DNA from: an uncultured Collinsella sp.
GTDB taxonomy: Bacteria > Actinomycetota > Coriobacteriia > Coriobacteriales > Coriobacteriaceae
DNA length: 36,290 nt
NCBI GenBank assembly: GCA_902491345.1
Contig: CABUHI010000017.1
Location: 1-36,290 of the forward strand
Reading direction: 5' to 3'
Shown one piece after another: positions 7,667 through 14,444 of the stretch (its first letter is position 1; each line of letters opens with the position of its first letter). Under the pieces are notes generated by a model. The model ran no database searches, was not told the DNA's origin, and saw only the letters and a list, made by a program, of their open reading frames with translations. The position numbers and the translations under genes were made by a program.

Positions 7667-9139
7667 ATGAAGATCGTAGGCGTTGCCGCCTGTACTGTGG
7701 GTATCGCCCACACGTATATGGCCCAGAAGGCGATTCAGGATGAATGCGCCGCCCGTGGCATCGAGTGCAAGGTCGAGGCTCAGGGTGGCCTGGGTATCGA
7801 GAATGAGCTCACGCAGGAAGACGTGGACTCCGCCGACCTGGTCCTGGAGTCCGTCGACGTGGGTGTCGAGAACGAGGACCGTTTTGAGCAGAAGATGGCC
7901 GAGGGCAAGTTCCTGAAGGTCGGCACCTCGGATGTAATCGCCGATCCGGTAAAGATCATCGACCAGGCCATTGAGATCATCAAGGCGACGGGTGGCGCCG
8001 TTGACGCGCCCAAGGCCGAGGCCAAGGCAGAGAAGAAGGCCGTCTCCGCTGCCCCGCAGGCCCCGACACCGGCGTCCAAGCAGTCTATCTTTGCCGATCC
8101 TGGCAAGACGCTGCTCAATGCATTCAATACCGGCGTTTCCTATTTTATCCCCATCGTCGTTATCGGCGGCGTGTTTCTTGCCTTCTCGCTGGCATCCGGT
8201 ACCGCCGGCGCCAACGGCATGGAGGTTACGAACCCGCTGATGGTGAGCCTTAACACCATCGGCATGGCCGGCATCTCCATGATGATCCCGGTGCTTGCGG
8301 CATACATCTCCTACTCGATGGCCGGCAAGCCCGCGCTCGCCCCCGGTTTTGTCCTGGGCTACCTGGTCAACAACGCAGTCGTTACCCCTAACGGCAACAG
8401 CGTTTCGACCGGCTTCTTGGGCGCCATGATCATGGCGGTCATCTGCGGCTACTTTGTCCGCTGGATGAAGACCTGGAAGGTCAACAACACCATCCAGACC
8501 ATCATGCCCATCCTGATCATCCCGATTCTGACCTCGCTTGTCCTGGGCATGGCCTATATCTACATCCTGGCCACGCCGCTTGGCTTTGTGATGGACTGGC
8601 TCACCGGCGTGCTCGGCAGCCTGCAGGGCGGTTCCGCAGTTGTCCTGGGTCTGGTCATTGGCGTTATGACCGCCTTCGATATGGGTGGCCCCATCAACAA
8701 GACCGCCTCGACCTTCACCATGGCCATCATGGCCTCCGGCATCTATGGCCCCAACGGCATGTTCCGCGTCGCCGTCGCCATTCCCCCGATTGCCTGCGGC
8801 CTTGCTGCGCTCATCGCCAAGAACAAGTTCGATGACGCCGATCGCCAGATGGGTATCTCCGCACTGTTCATGGGCTGCATCGGCATTACCGAGGGCGCTA
8901 TCCCCTTCGCGGTCAAGGACCTTGGCCACACCCTGCCCGGCATCTGCATCGGCTCTGCCGTGGGCGCGGCGCTCGCCGCCTTCCAGGGTATCGACTGCTA
9001 CGTCCCGCACGGTGGCTTTATCGTCGCCCTTGCCACCAACAACGTCGCGCTGTTCTGCCTGGACATCGTGATTGGCGCCGTGGTCGCCGCTGCAATCCTG
9101 ATTGCCATGAAGCCCACGCTCGACAAGCAGGCCAAGTAA
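7667..9139 (+). CDS. PTS fructose-family transporter subunit EIIBC
   Basis: Membrane sugar permease of the phosphotransferase system, 490 residues, that imports and phosphorylates a sugar. The ATG at 7667 follows AGAGGGAAG. Residues 1-100 are an EIIB domain with the phosphorylated Cys at 9; the usual CPTGIAHT reads CTVGIAHT, losing the proline. An Ala/Lys/Pro-rich linker (about 108-145) leads to an EIIC domain of about eight to ten membrane segments. This carries the family signature FDMGGPINKTASTF, which ties it to the fructose/mannitol-like class. No EIIA is fused; it is supplied by the last gene of the operon (13210). The substrate is not readable, but the neighbours point to a ketose or related sugar. 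Confidence 0.92.
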   Translation: MKIVGVAACTVGIAHTYMAQKAIQDECAARGIECKVEAQGGLGIENELTQEDVDSADLVLESVDVGVENEDRFEQKMAEGKFLKVGTSDVIADPVKIIDQAIEIIKATGGAVDAPKAEAKAEKKAVSAAPQAPTPASKQSIFADPGKTLLNAFNTGVSYFIPIVVIGGVFLAFSLASGTAGANGMEVTNPLMVSLNTIGMAGISMMIPVLAAYISYSMAGKPALAPGFVLGYLVNNAVVTPNGNSVSTGFLGAMIMAVICGYFVRWMKTWKVNNTIQTIMPILIIPILTSLVLGMAYIYILATPLGFVMDWLTGVLGSLQGGSAVVLGLVIGVMTAFDMGGPINKTASTFTMAIMASGIYGPNGMFRVAVAIPPIACGLAALIAKNKFDDADRQMGISALFMGCIGITEGAIPFAVKDLGHTLPGICIGSAVGAALAAFQGIDCYVPHGGFIVALATNNVALFCLDIVIGAVVAAAILIAMKPTLDKQAK

Positions 9140-9154
9140 ACCTTTAAGGACTCC

Positions 9155-9241
9155 GGTTGTGCGGAGGGATGGATTTGACTCCTCACAACCGCCCCTACAC
9201 AACAAAATCCATCCGTACTGATAGGGCCCACATCTGGGTCC
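9155..9241 (+). promoter_or_regulatory. structured RNA candidate between EIIBC and gatZ-like genes
   Basis: Two inverted repeats interleave. GGTTGTG (9155-9161) plus GGAG (9163-9166) pair with CTCC (9179-9182) plus CACAACC (9184-9190). The loop they enclose contains GGATGGATTT (9167-9176), a perfect complement of AAATCCATCC (9205-9214). A third hairpin, GGGCCCA-CATC-TGGGTCC, follows at 9224-9241. The first two can form only a strained pseudoknot or two exclusive states. There is no T tract. Confidence 0.5.
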
Positions 9242-9283
9242 CAGGGAACTTTTGTCAAAAATCCTCTGGAGAAGGAGAACAAA

Positions 9284-10558
9284 ATGTCCAACCTCACCAT
9301 CCGCCAGGCCGTTCAGGGCATGCTCAAACTGCAGGATAGCGGCGATCACGCAACCATGGTCGGCATTGGCCCCATGAGCCCCAACCTGATTCAGGCCGTG
9401 TTCGAGCTTGCCAAGGACGAGGATTTCCCGCCCATGTTTATCGCCAGCCGCAACCAGGTCGATATGGACGAGATGGGCGCCGGCTACGTCAACGGTTGGG
9501 ACCAGACGCGCTTTGCCGCCGACATCAAGAAGGTCGCCGACGAGGTGGGTTACACCGGTCCGTACTACCTGTGCCGAGATCACGGCGGTCCGTGGCAGCG
9601 CGACGAGGAGCGTAACGCCCACCTGCCCGAGGACGAGGCCATGGAGCTCGCCCGCAAGTCCTTCGTCGCCGACATGGAGGCAGGCTTTGACCTGCTGATG
9701 GTCGACCCCACCAAGGATCCCTATCAGATCGGCAAGGTTATTCCGCTCGACGTGGTGCTTCGCCGCACGATCGATCTTATCGACTACCTTGAGCAGTACC
9801 GTCGCGAGCATAACCTGCCCGAGGTCGCCTATGAGGTCGGTACCGAGGAGACCAATGGCGGCTTGACCTCTACCGATAAGTACGAGGAGTTCATTTCTCA
9901 GCTGCAGCCCGAGCTCGAGAAGCGCGGCTGCCCCATGCCCACCTTTATCGTCGGCCAGACCGGCACCCTTACCCGCTGGACGGAGCAGGTCGGTCACTAC
10001 AACTTCAAGAACGCCCGCGAGCTTGCCGATATGGCCAAGCGCTATGGCGTGGGCCTGAAGGAGCACAACGCCGACTATCTGGACGACGCGACGCTGCTCG
10101 AGCACATCCCGGCACACGTGACCGCCTCCAACGTCGCTCCGCAGTATGGCACCGAGGAGACCCGCGCCTACCTCAAGCTCTGCGCCACCGAGCAGATCCT
10201 GGTCGACAACGGTCTGTGCGATGACCCCTCCGACCTGTACCACACGCTGCTGGTCAAGGCTATCAAGACCGAGCGCTGGCGCAAGTGGATGACTGGCGAC
10301 GACGTCAACCTGCAGGTCGATGACATCCTTGCCGACGATGAGCTCAGCCTGAAGATCCTGGATGTCTCCGGCCACTATGCGTTCAACGATCCCGAGGTCA
10401 AGGAGCAGGTCGAGAAGCTCTATCGCAACCTCGCTGCCCAGGACATCGACGGCAAGCGCTTTGTGATCGAGCACATCAAGCGCCCGATCAAGCAGTACGT
10501 CGTCGGTCTTAACCTCAAGGGCGTCACGACCCGCATCGAGGCCGCTCTTGCCGAGTAA
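9284..10558 (+). CDS. GatZ/KbaZ-family protein (tagatose-bisphosphate aldolase subunit-like, possible sugar-phosphate epimerase)
   Basis: A 424-residue soluble protein of the GatZ/KbaZ family, recognised by length and overall pattern rather than by one motif; CRDHGGPW may correspond to the DHLGPNPW segment of GatZ. GAAGGAG precedes the ATG. Classical GatZ stabilises the catalytic aldolase GatY. No GatY-like gene or phosphofructokinase lies in this operon, so a helper role is hard to explain here. Some GatZ/KbaZ-annotated proteins have been shown to be sugar-phosphate 4-epimerases, for example fructose-6-phosphate/tagatose-6-phosphate, which would fit the transaldolase and transketolase genes that follow. 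That role is an inference. The protein looks intact. Confidence 0.75.
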   Translation: MSNLTIRQAVQGMLKLQDSGDHATMVGIGPMSPNLIQAVFELAKDEDFPPMFIASRNQVDMDEMGAGYVNGWDQTRFAADIKKVADEVGYTGPYYLCRDHGGPWQRDEERNAHLPEDEAMELARKSFVADMEAGFDLLMVDPTKDPYQIGKVIPLDVVLRRTIDLIDYLEQYRREHNLPEVAYEVGTEETNGGLTSTDKYEEFISQLQPELEKRGCPMPTFIVGQTGTLTRWTEQVGHYNFKNARELADMAKRYGVGLKEHNADYLDDATLLEHIPAHVTASNVAPQYGTEETRAYLKLCATEQILVDNGLCDDPSDLYHTLLVKAIKTERWRKWMTGDDVNLQVDDILADDELSLKILDVSGHYAFNDPEVKEQVEKLYRNLAAQDIDGKRFVIEHIKRPIKQYVVGLNLKGVTTRIEAALAE

Positions 10559-10577
10559 GTAGCTTTTCCTACGCGAC

Positions 10578-10646
10578 GCCGGGCCTGGGGCATGTCCCAG
10601 CTGCAGGCCCGGCACATGGGACAAAGGGGCAGTCCCTTTGTCCCAT
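10578..10646 (+). repeat. two tandem hairpins between gatZ-like and transaldolase genes
   Basis: GCCGGGCCTG (10578-10587) pairs with CAGGCCCGGC (10604-10613). Right after it, ATGGGACAAAGGG (10616-10628) pairs perfectly with CCCTTTGTCCCAT (10634-10646) around GCAGT. A loose T-rich run (TCTTTTGAGTTTT) follows. Either could reduce readthrough, yet the gene order suggests one operon. The second hairpin belongs to a repeat type also seen at 6207 and 29304. Confidence 0.65.
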
Positions 10647-10682
10647 TCTTTTGAGTTTTAGCTTCCTTTGAAGGGGTTCACC

Positions 10683-11366
10683 ATGAAGTTCTTTATCGAT
10701 ACCGCCAATCTGGACGAGATTGCCGAGGCCAAGAGCTGGGGCTGCCTGGCCGGTGTTACCACCAACCCGTCCCTGTACGCCAAGACCGGCGGCAAGCTTG
10801 CCGACTTTGAGCCCCATATGCTCAAGATTGCCGAGCTCTGCGAGGGTCTGCCCGTGTCCGCCGAGTCCACCGCGACTACTGCCGAGGGCATGATCGAGGA
10901 GGGCAAGCGTCTTGCCGCCCTCGCTCCCAACATCGTGGTTAAGCTTCCCGTGTGCGAGGCCGGCCTTGCCGCCTGCCGCGCCCTGGCCGACGCAGGTGTG
11001 CGCGTCAACATGACGCTTGTTTTCTCGCCGACCCAGGCCTTGATGGCCGCCAACGCCGGCGCTCGCTACATCAGCCCGTTTGTGGGGCGCTTCGATGACA
11101 TCGCCGAGGACGGTATCTCGCAGCTCGACAATGTTGTGACTTGCATCAAGAACTATGACTGGACCGGCAAGAACGTCGACGACACCGTTGAGATCATCAC
11201 CGCTTCGGTCCGCACGCCCAACCATGTGACCCAGGCGGCGCTGCTTGGTGCCGACATTGCGACCGTCCCCATGGCCGCTCTTAAGAAATGCTTGCATCAC
11301 CCGCTGACCGACCAGGGCCTTGCCTCTTTTGAGGCTGATTGGCAGAAGGTCGTCGCTCAGGCTTAA
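10683..11366 (+). CDS. tal: transaldolase of the small TalC/FSA-like subfamily
   Basis: A 227-residue class I aldolase fold enzyme that should move a dihydroxyacetone unit between sugar phosphates. The Schiff-base Lys is in NIVVKLPV. Two positions separate transaldolase from fructose-6-phosphate aldolase in this family, and both are transaldolase-like here: Glu in SAEST (Gln in E. coli FSA) and Phe in SPFVGRFDD (Tyr in FSA). The N-terminus MKFFIDTANLDEI is typical. GAAGGGG precedes the ATG; five upstream in-frame codons are ignored. The gene sits between the GatZ-like and transketolase genes and probably works with the latter. Confidence 0.9.
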   Translation: MKFFIDTANLDEIAEAKSWGCLAGVTTNPSLYAKTGGKLADFEPHMLKIAELCEGLPVSAESTATTAEGMIEEGKRLAALAPNIVVKLPVCEAGLAACRALADAGVRVNMTLVFSPTQALMAANAGARYISPFVGRFDDIAEDGISQLDNVVTCIKNYDWTGKNVDDTVEIITASVRTPNHVTQAALLGADIATVPMAALKKCLHHPLTDQGLASFEADWQKVVAQA

Positions 11367-11429
11367 CGAGTGGATTGCCCCGGCATCGCGTCATCCGGTG
11401 CCGGGGTTGTTCTCAAGAGAGGAATTCGT

Positions 11430-12260
11430 ATGACCAACCAGGAGCTGGAGAAGGTCGCCAATGAGGTCAGAAAGGGTGTCGTGACTGCGGTTCACGCGGC
11501 CAAGTCGGGACATCCGGGTGGATCGCTCGGTGCTGCCGACATCATGACGTATCTGTACTTTGAGGAAATGAATATCGATCCTGCTGACCCTCACAAGGCC
11601 GATCGCGATCGCTTTGTGCTCTCCAAGGGTCACGCGGCGCCGGGCCTGTATTCGGTGTTGGCAAATCGCGGCTATTTTCCCGTCGAAGAGCTCGAGACGC
11701 TCCGCCATATTGGCAGCCGACTGCAGGGCCATCCCAACATGAACGACACCCCGGGCATCGATATGTCCACCGGATCGCTCGGTCAGGGTATCTCCGCCGC
11801 GGTTGGAATGGCACTCGCCGCAAAGCACTGGGGTGACAGCTACCGCGTCTACACGTTGCTGGGCGACGGCGAGTGCGAGGAGGGCCAGGTGTGGGAGGCG
11901 GCCATGTTTGCCGGCAACCATGCGCTCGACAATCTTGTTGCCGTCGTCGACCACAACGGCTTGCAGATTGACGGCACGATCGATGAGGTCAACTCGGCCA
12001 TGCCGCTCGCTGACAAGTTCCGCGCCTTTAAGTGGCATGTGATCGAGCTAGCCGATGGCAACGACATGACACAGATTGAGGCGGCTTTCGCCGAGGCTCG
12101 TGAGGTGACCGGCGTGCCCGTCGCTATCATCGCCGAGACGGTGAAGGGCAAAGGCGTCTCCTTTATGGAGAACCAGGTTGGCTGGCATGGCAAGGCGCCC
12201 AACGATGAACAGTTTGAGCAGGCCATGGCCGAGCTTGCGGCAGCAGGAGAGGAGCTCTAA
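11430..12260 (+). CDS. transketolase N-terminal subunit
   Basis: The thiamine-diphosphate-binding half of a split transketolase, 276 residues. It shows KSGHPGGSLGAADIM, SKGHAAPGLYS, the GSLGQGIS segment and the cofactor motif GDGECEEGQVWEA...DHN that binds Mg and diphosphate. AGAGGAA precedes the ATG at 11430; the frame is open upstream to 11370 without a site. Its stop overlaps the start of the second subunit (TAATG), so the two halves are made in equal amounts. Two-gene transketolases are common in many bacteria and archaea and are not a frameshift. Confidence 0.94.
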   Translation: MTNQELEKVANEVRKGVVTAVHAAKSGHPGGSLGAADIMTYLYFEEMNIDPADPHKADRDRFVLSKGHAAPGLYSVLANRGYFPVEELETLRHIGSRLQGHPNMNDTPGIDMSTGSLGQGISAAVGMALAAKHWGDSYRVYTLLGDGECEEGQVWEAAMFAGNHALDNLVAVVDHNGLQIDGTIDEVNSAMPLADKFRAFKWHVIELADGNDMTQIEAAFAEAREVTGVPVAIIAETVKGKGVSFMENQVGWHGKAPNDEQFEQAMAELAAAGEEL

Positions 12261-13198
12261 TGGTAGAGGTCAAAAAAGTCGCCACGCGCGTAAGCTACGG
12301 CGAGGCGCTCGTCGAGCTGGGCAATGAGCACGATGACTTTGTAGTGCTCGATGCCGACCTGGCTGCCGCTACGCAGACGGGTAAGTTTAAGGCTGCGCAC
12401 CCTGAGCGCTTCTACGATGCCGGCATTGCCGAGAGCAACTTGATGGGGCTCGCCGCCGGCATTGCGACCACGGGCCACGTCGCCTTTGCGAGCACCTTTG
12501 CCATGTTCGCCGCCGGCCGCGCGTACGAACAAGTGCGTAATTCCATTGGCTATCCGCACCTCAACGTCAAAATCGGTGCCACGCATGCGGGTATCTCGGT
12601 CGGTGAAGACGGCGCCACGCATCAGTGCTGCGAGGACATCGCGCTCATGCGCACGATCCCGGGTATGACGGTAATCGTTCCCGCCGATGACATCGAGGCT
12701 CGCGCTTGCGTGCGCGCCGCCTATGAGTTTGAGGGACCGGTCTACATGCGCTTCGGACGCCTGGCAACGCCGGTCATTAACGATCACGAGGACTATGAGT
12801 TCAAGATTGGTCGCGGCGTGGTCGTGCGCGAGGGGTCCGATGTGACCATCATCGCTTGTGGCCTTATGGTCGCCGAGGCGCTTGAGGCTGCCGAGGCGCT
12901 CGCTGCCGATGGTATCGATGCCGAGGTCATCAATATGCACACGATCAAGCCGCTTGATGAGCGCCTGGTGGTTGCCAGCGCCAAGAAGACCGGTCGTGTG
13001 GTCACTGCCGAGGAGCATTCGATTATCGGTGGTCTTGGCGAGGCCGTGGCCTCGGTGCTCGCGGAGCAGCATCCGGTGCCGATGCGTCGCGTCGGCGTGC
13101 GCGATGTGTATGGCGAGTCCGGCCCTGCGGTCGATTTGCTGCACAAGTACGGTTTGGACGCCGACGGCATCGAAGCTGCGGTCAGGTCCGTGTTGTAA
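12260..13198 (+). CDS. transketolase C-terminal subunit
   Basis: The second half of the split transketolase, 312 residues, with the pyrimidine-binding domain and the C-terminal domain. It contains RFYDAGIAESNLMGLAAGIA, whose Glu activates the cofactor, STFAMFAAGRAYEQVRNSI, and the C-terminal ITAEEH-like segment VVTAEEHSIIGGLGEAV. It starts within the stop codon of the first subunit (TAATG). With transaldolase it would interconvert ketose and aldose phosphates. Some split transketolases act on unusual sugars, so a specialised substrate cannot be excluded. Confidence 0.94.
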   Translation: MVEVKKVATRVSYGEALVELGNEHDDFVVLDADLAAATQTGKFKAAHPERFYDAGIAESNLMGLAAGIATTGHVAFASTFAMFAAGRAYEQVRNSIGYPHLNVKIGATHAGISVGEDGATHQCCEDIALMRTIPGMTVIVPADDIEARACVRAAYEFEGPVYMRFGRLATPVINDHEDYEFKIGRGVVVREGSDVTIIACGLMVAEALEAAEALAADGIDAEVINMHTIKPLDERLVVASAKKTGRVVTAEEHSIIGGLGEAVASVLAEQHPVPMRRVGVRDVYGESGPAVDLLHKYGLDADGIEAAVRSVL

Positions 13199-13209
13199 GG
13201 AAGGTTTCC

Positions 13210-13662
13210 ATGGGATTTGTATCTGCCAACCAAGTGACAATCGGGTATACCGCCGCCTCGCGCGAGGACGCCCTACATTATTTGTCCGAGCAGGCCATCG
13301 AGCTCGGCTTTGCCGATGACGCATCTGCCGTAGAGGCCGCCTTCATTGCTCGCGAGAACGAGGCCGAGACCGGCCTTGTCGCCGGTTTTGCCGTTCCGCA
13401 TGCCAAAAGCGACGCGATCCACACGCCGGGCGTTGCCGTGCTTAAACTGACCGAGCCCGTTGAATGGCCGAGCTTCGATGGGGTGCCCGTCGATGTTGCG
13501 CTCGCGCTGTACGTGCCTGCCGGCGAGGCTGGAACCACGCATCTGCGCCTGCTCTCCAAGGCTGCCGTAATGCTGATGGACGCCGGCTTCCGCGACAAGG
13601 TGCGCGCGAGCACCGATCCCGTTGAGATTGCGGAGCTCATCAATAGCGGACTCGAAGACTAG
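13210..13662 (+). CDS. PTS fructose/mannitol-family EIIA component
   Basis: A 150-residue cytoplasmic phosphocarrier that takes phosphate from HPr and passes it to the EIIB domain. The active His is in GFAVPHAKSDAIH (about residue 64), the standard EIIA-2 motif. AAGGAAGG precedes the ATG, 11 bases after the transketolase stop. It supplies the domain missing from the EIIBC protein 5.5 kb upstream, showing that all genes from 7667 to 13662 form one functional unit. Confidence 0.93.
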   Translation: MGFVSANQVTIGYTAASREDALHYLSEQAIELGFADDASAVEAAFIARENEAETGLVAGFAVPHAKSDAIHTPGVAVLKLTEPVEWPSFDGVPVDVALALYVPAGEAGTTHLRLLSKAAVMLMDAGFRDKVRASTDPVEIAELINSGLED

Positions 13663-13705
13663 GACGGTCATCCCGTTCAATCAACCGATCCTTCTCCAAG
13701 GAAAA

Positions 13706-13744
13706 GGGCCGCGACGCCATATAGGTGTCGCGGCCCTGCTTGCG
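13706..13744 (+). terminator. terminator of the sugar operon
   Basis: GGGCCGCGACGCC and GGTGTCGCGGCCC form a 13-bp hairpin (one G-U pair) around ATATA, about 45 bases after the EIIA stop. The following bases are only moderately T-rich (TGCTTGCGTTTT). Confidence 0.75.
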
Positions 13745-13792
13745 TTTTCCCAGATAAAACCTGCCAAAATAAACCTATCCCTTTTTGGCAGG
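13745..13792 (+). repeat. dispersed palindromic repeat, copy 1
   Basis: An AGATAAAA lead-in is followed by CCTGCCAAAA (13760-13769), TAAACCTATCCC and TTTTTGGCAGG (13782-13792). The ends are inverted and can pair. Near-identical copies lie at 14217, 17425 and 19601. This one directly follows a terminator hairpin. Confidence 0.8.
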
Positions 13793-13865
13793 CTAATCGT
13801 GAGTTATTTCACCGCAACTTAGGACACGGTTAGGAAGTGTGCACCTTAAAGAGTGGAGCCCTTGA

Positions 13866-14035
13866 TTAGAGAGATTGCGCTCGTCTCTCTAAATGTCTCT
13901 CTAAAGAGAAAGCTAGTTAAAGAGATAACATTGGGCAATCTAACAGTGAATTCGATACATCTCTCTAAATGTCTCTCTAAAACAAGGCGCTTATCTCTCT
14001 AAAGTTAGAGAGATAAATCTATTGTTTTAGAGAGA
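13866..14035. promoter_or_regulatory. array of eight TCTCTCTAA motifs (regulator binding cluster candidate)
   Basis: The 9-mer TCTCTCTAA occurs exactly at 13884, 13896, 13960, 13972 and 13994, and as its complement TTAGAGAGA at 13866, 14005 and 14027. Two pairs are spaced exactly 12 bases apart. TTATCTCTCTAA and TTAGAGAGATAA (13991-14016) make a perfect 12-bp palindrome with a 2-base centre. The region is AT-rich compared with its surroundings and has no open gene. It looks like an operator cluster, perhaps left behind by a lost gene. Confidence 0.55.
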
Positions 14036-14039
14036 CGGA

Positions 14040-14147
14040 ATGCCAAAATTCATCCGTCAACTACCATCTGCCAAAATGGCGGATAAAGGGCTCATCGAAG
14101 TAATGGGTTCATCGACGAGTCGTAACCGCCGATATCGGAAGAAGTAG
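14040..14147 (+). pseudogene. remnant: C-terminal tail of a lost winged-helix-type protein
   Basis: A 35-codon frame reads MPKFIRQLPSAKMADKGLIE, then VMGSSTSRNRRYRKK and a stop. The GLIEVMG...RNRRYRKK ending resembles the C-terminal winged helix of Fic-like or AlbA_2/COG2865 regulators, where a final strand is followed by a basic tail. An in-frame TAG lies 12 bases upstream and there is no ribosome-binding site, so I read it as a fragment. The family assignment is tentative. Confidence 0.35.
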
Positions 14148-14216
14148 ATGCAGCCGAGTCGCCTCTCTAGTGTCTCTCGAGGCCAGATGGGTGCTGGAGG
14201 GGCGATTGTCTTGCGA

Positions 14217-14267
14217 TATTTTCCCAAGATAAAACCTGCCAAAACAAACCTGTCCCTTTTTGGTAGG
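14217..14267 (+). repeat. dispersed palindromic repeat, copy 2
   Basis: Same AGATAAAACCTGCCAAAA start, AAACCTGTCCC centre and a TTTTTGGTAGG end with one base change from copy 1. It lies 425 bases from copy 1, so the two bracket the motif array and gene remnant. Confidence 0.8.
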
Positions 14268-14304
14268 TCAGTTAACGCAGTCCAGGTTGAGCATATGCGA
14301 GCGA

Positions 14305-14404
14305 GCGGGCCCCGGGTGCGGTAAGGTGACGTGAAACAAGCGGGCGCTGACCTTTTGGTCGCGCCCGTGAAGTTGAACGTCAGGTTGCCGTGCCCGGGGC
14401 CTGC
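14305..14404. repeat. nested 100-base palindrome
   Basis: An outer arm at 14305-14332 pairs with 14377-14404, including GGCCCCGGG/CCCGGGGCC and TGACGT/ACGTCA, with several G-U-type changes. An inner stem CGGGCGC-GACC (14341-14352, one bulged T) pairs with GGTC-GCGCCCG (14357-14367) around TTTT. The compensating changes suggest folding as RNA, but transcription is not shown. Confidence 0.6.
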
Positions 14405-14417
14405 GCAGCGCCGAGCA

Positions 14418-14444
14418 GTTACGCCGTTTGTAAAACGGCGTAAC
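14418..14444 (-). terminator. hairpin at the end of larE
   Basis: GTTACGCCGTTT and AAACGGCGTAAC form a perfect 12-bp hairpin around GTA, directly touching the larE stop codon. There is no T tract on the minus strand, so it may be a processing or stabilising hairpin rather than a classic terminator. Confidence 0.55.

Noticed and set aside
7490..10624. Minus-strand open frame of 1044 codons opposite EIIBC and the gatZ-like gene
   Set aside because: It is the antisense shadow of two clear genes, caused by GC-rich codon use. Its translation is His/Asp/Val-rich with no family pattern, no ribosome-binding site and it spans an intergenic region.
11430..13198. Transketolase broken by a frameshift
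   Set aside because: Each half has its own start, the second overlaps the first stop as TAATG, and two-gene transketolases are well known.
13866..14035. CRISPR array
   Set aside because: The repeated unit is only 9 bases, occurs in both orientations and has irregular spacing; no cas genes are present.
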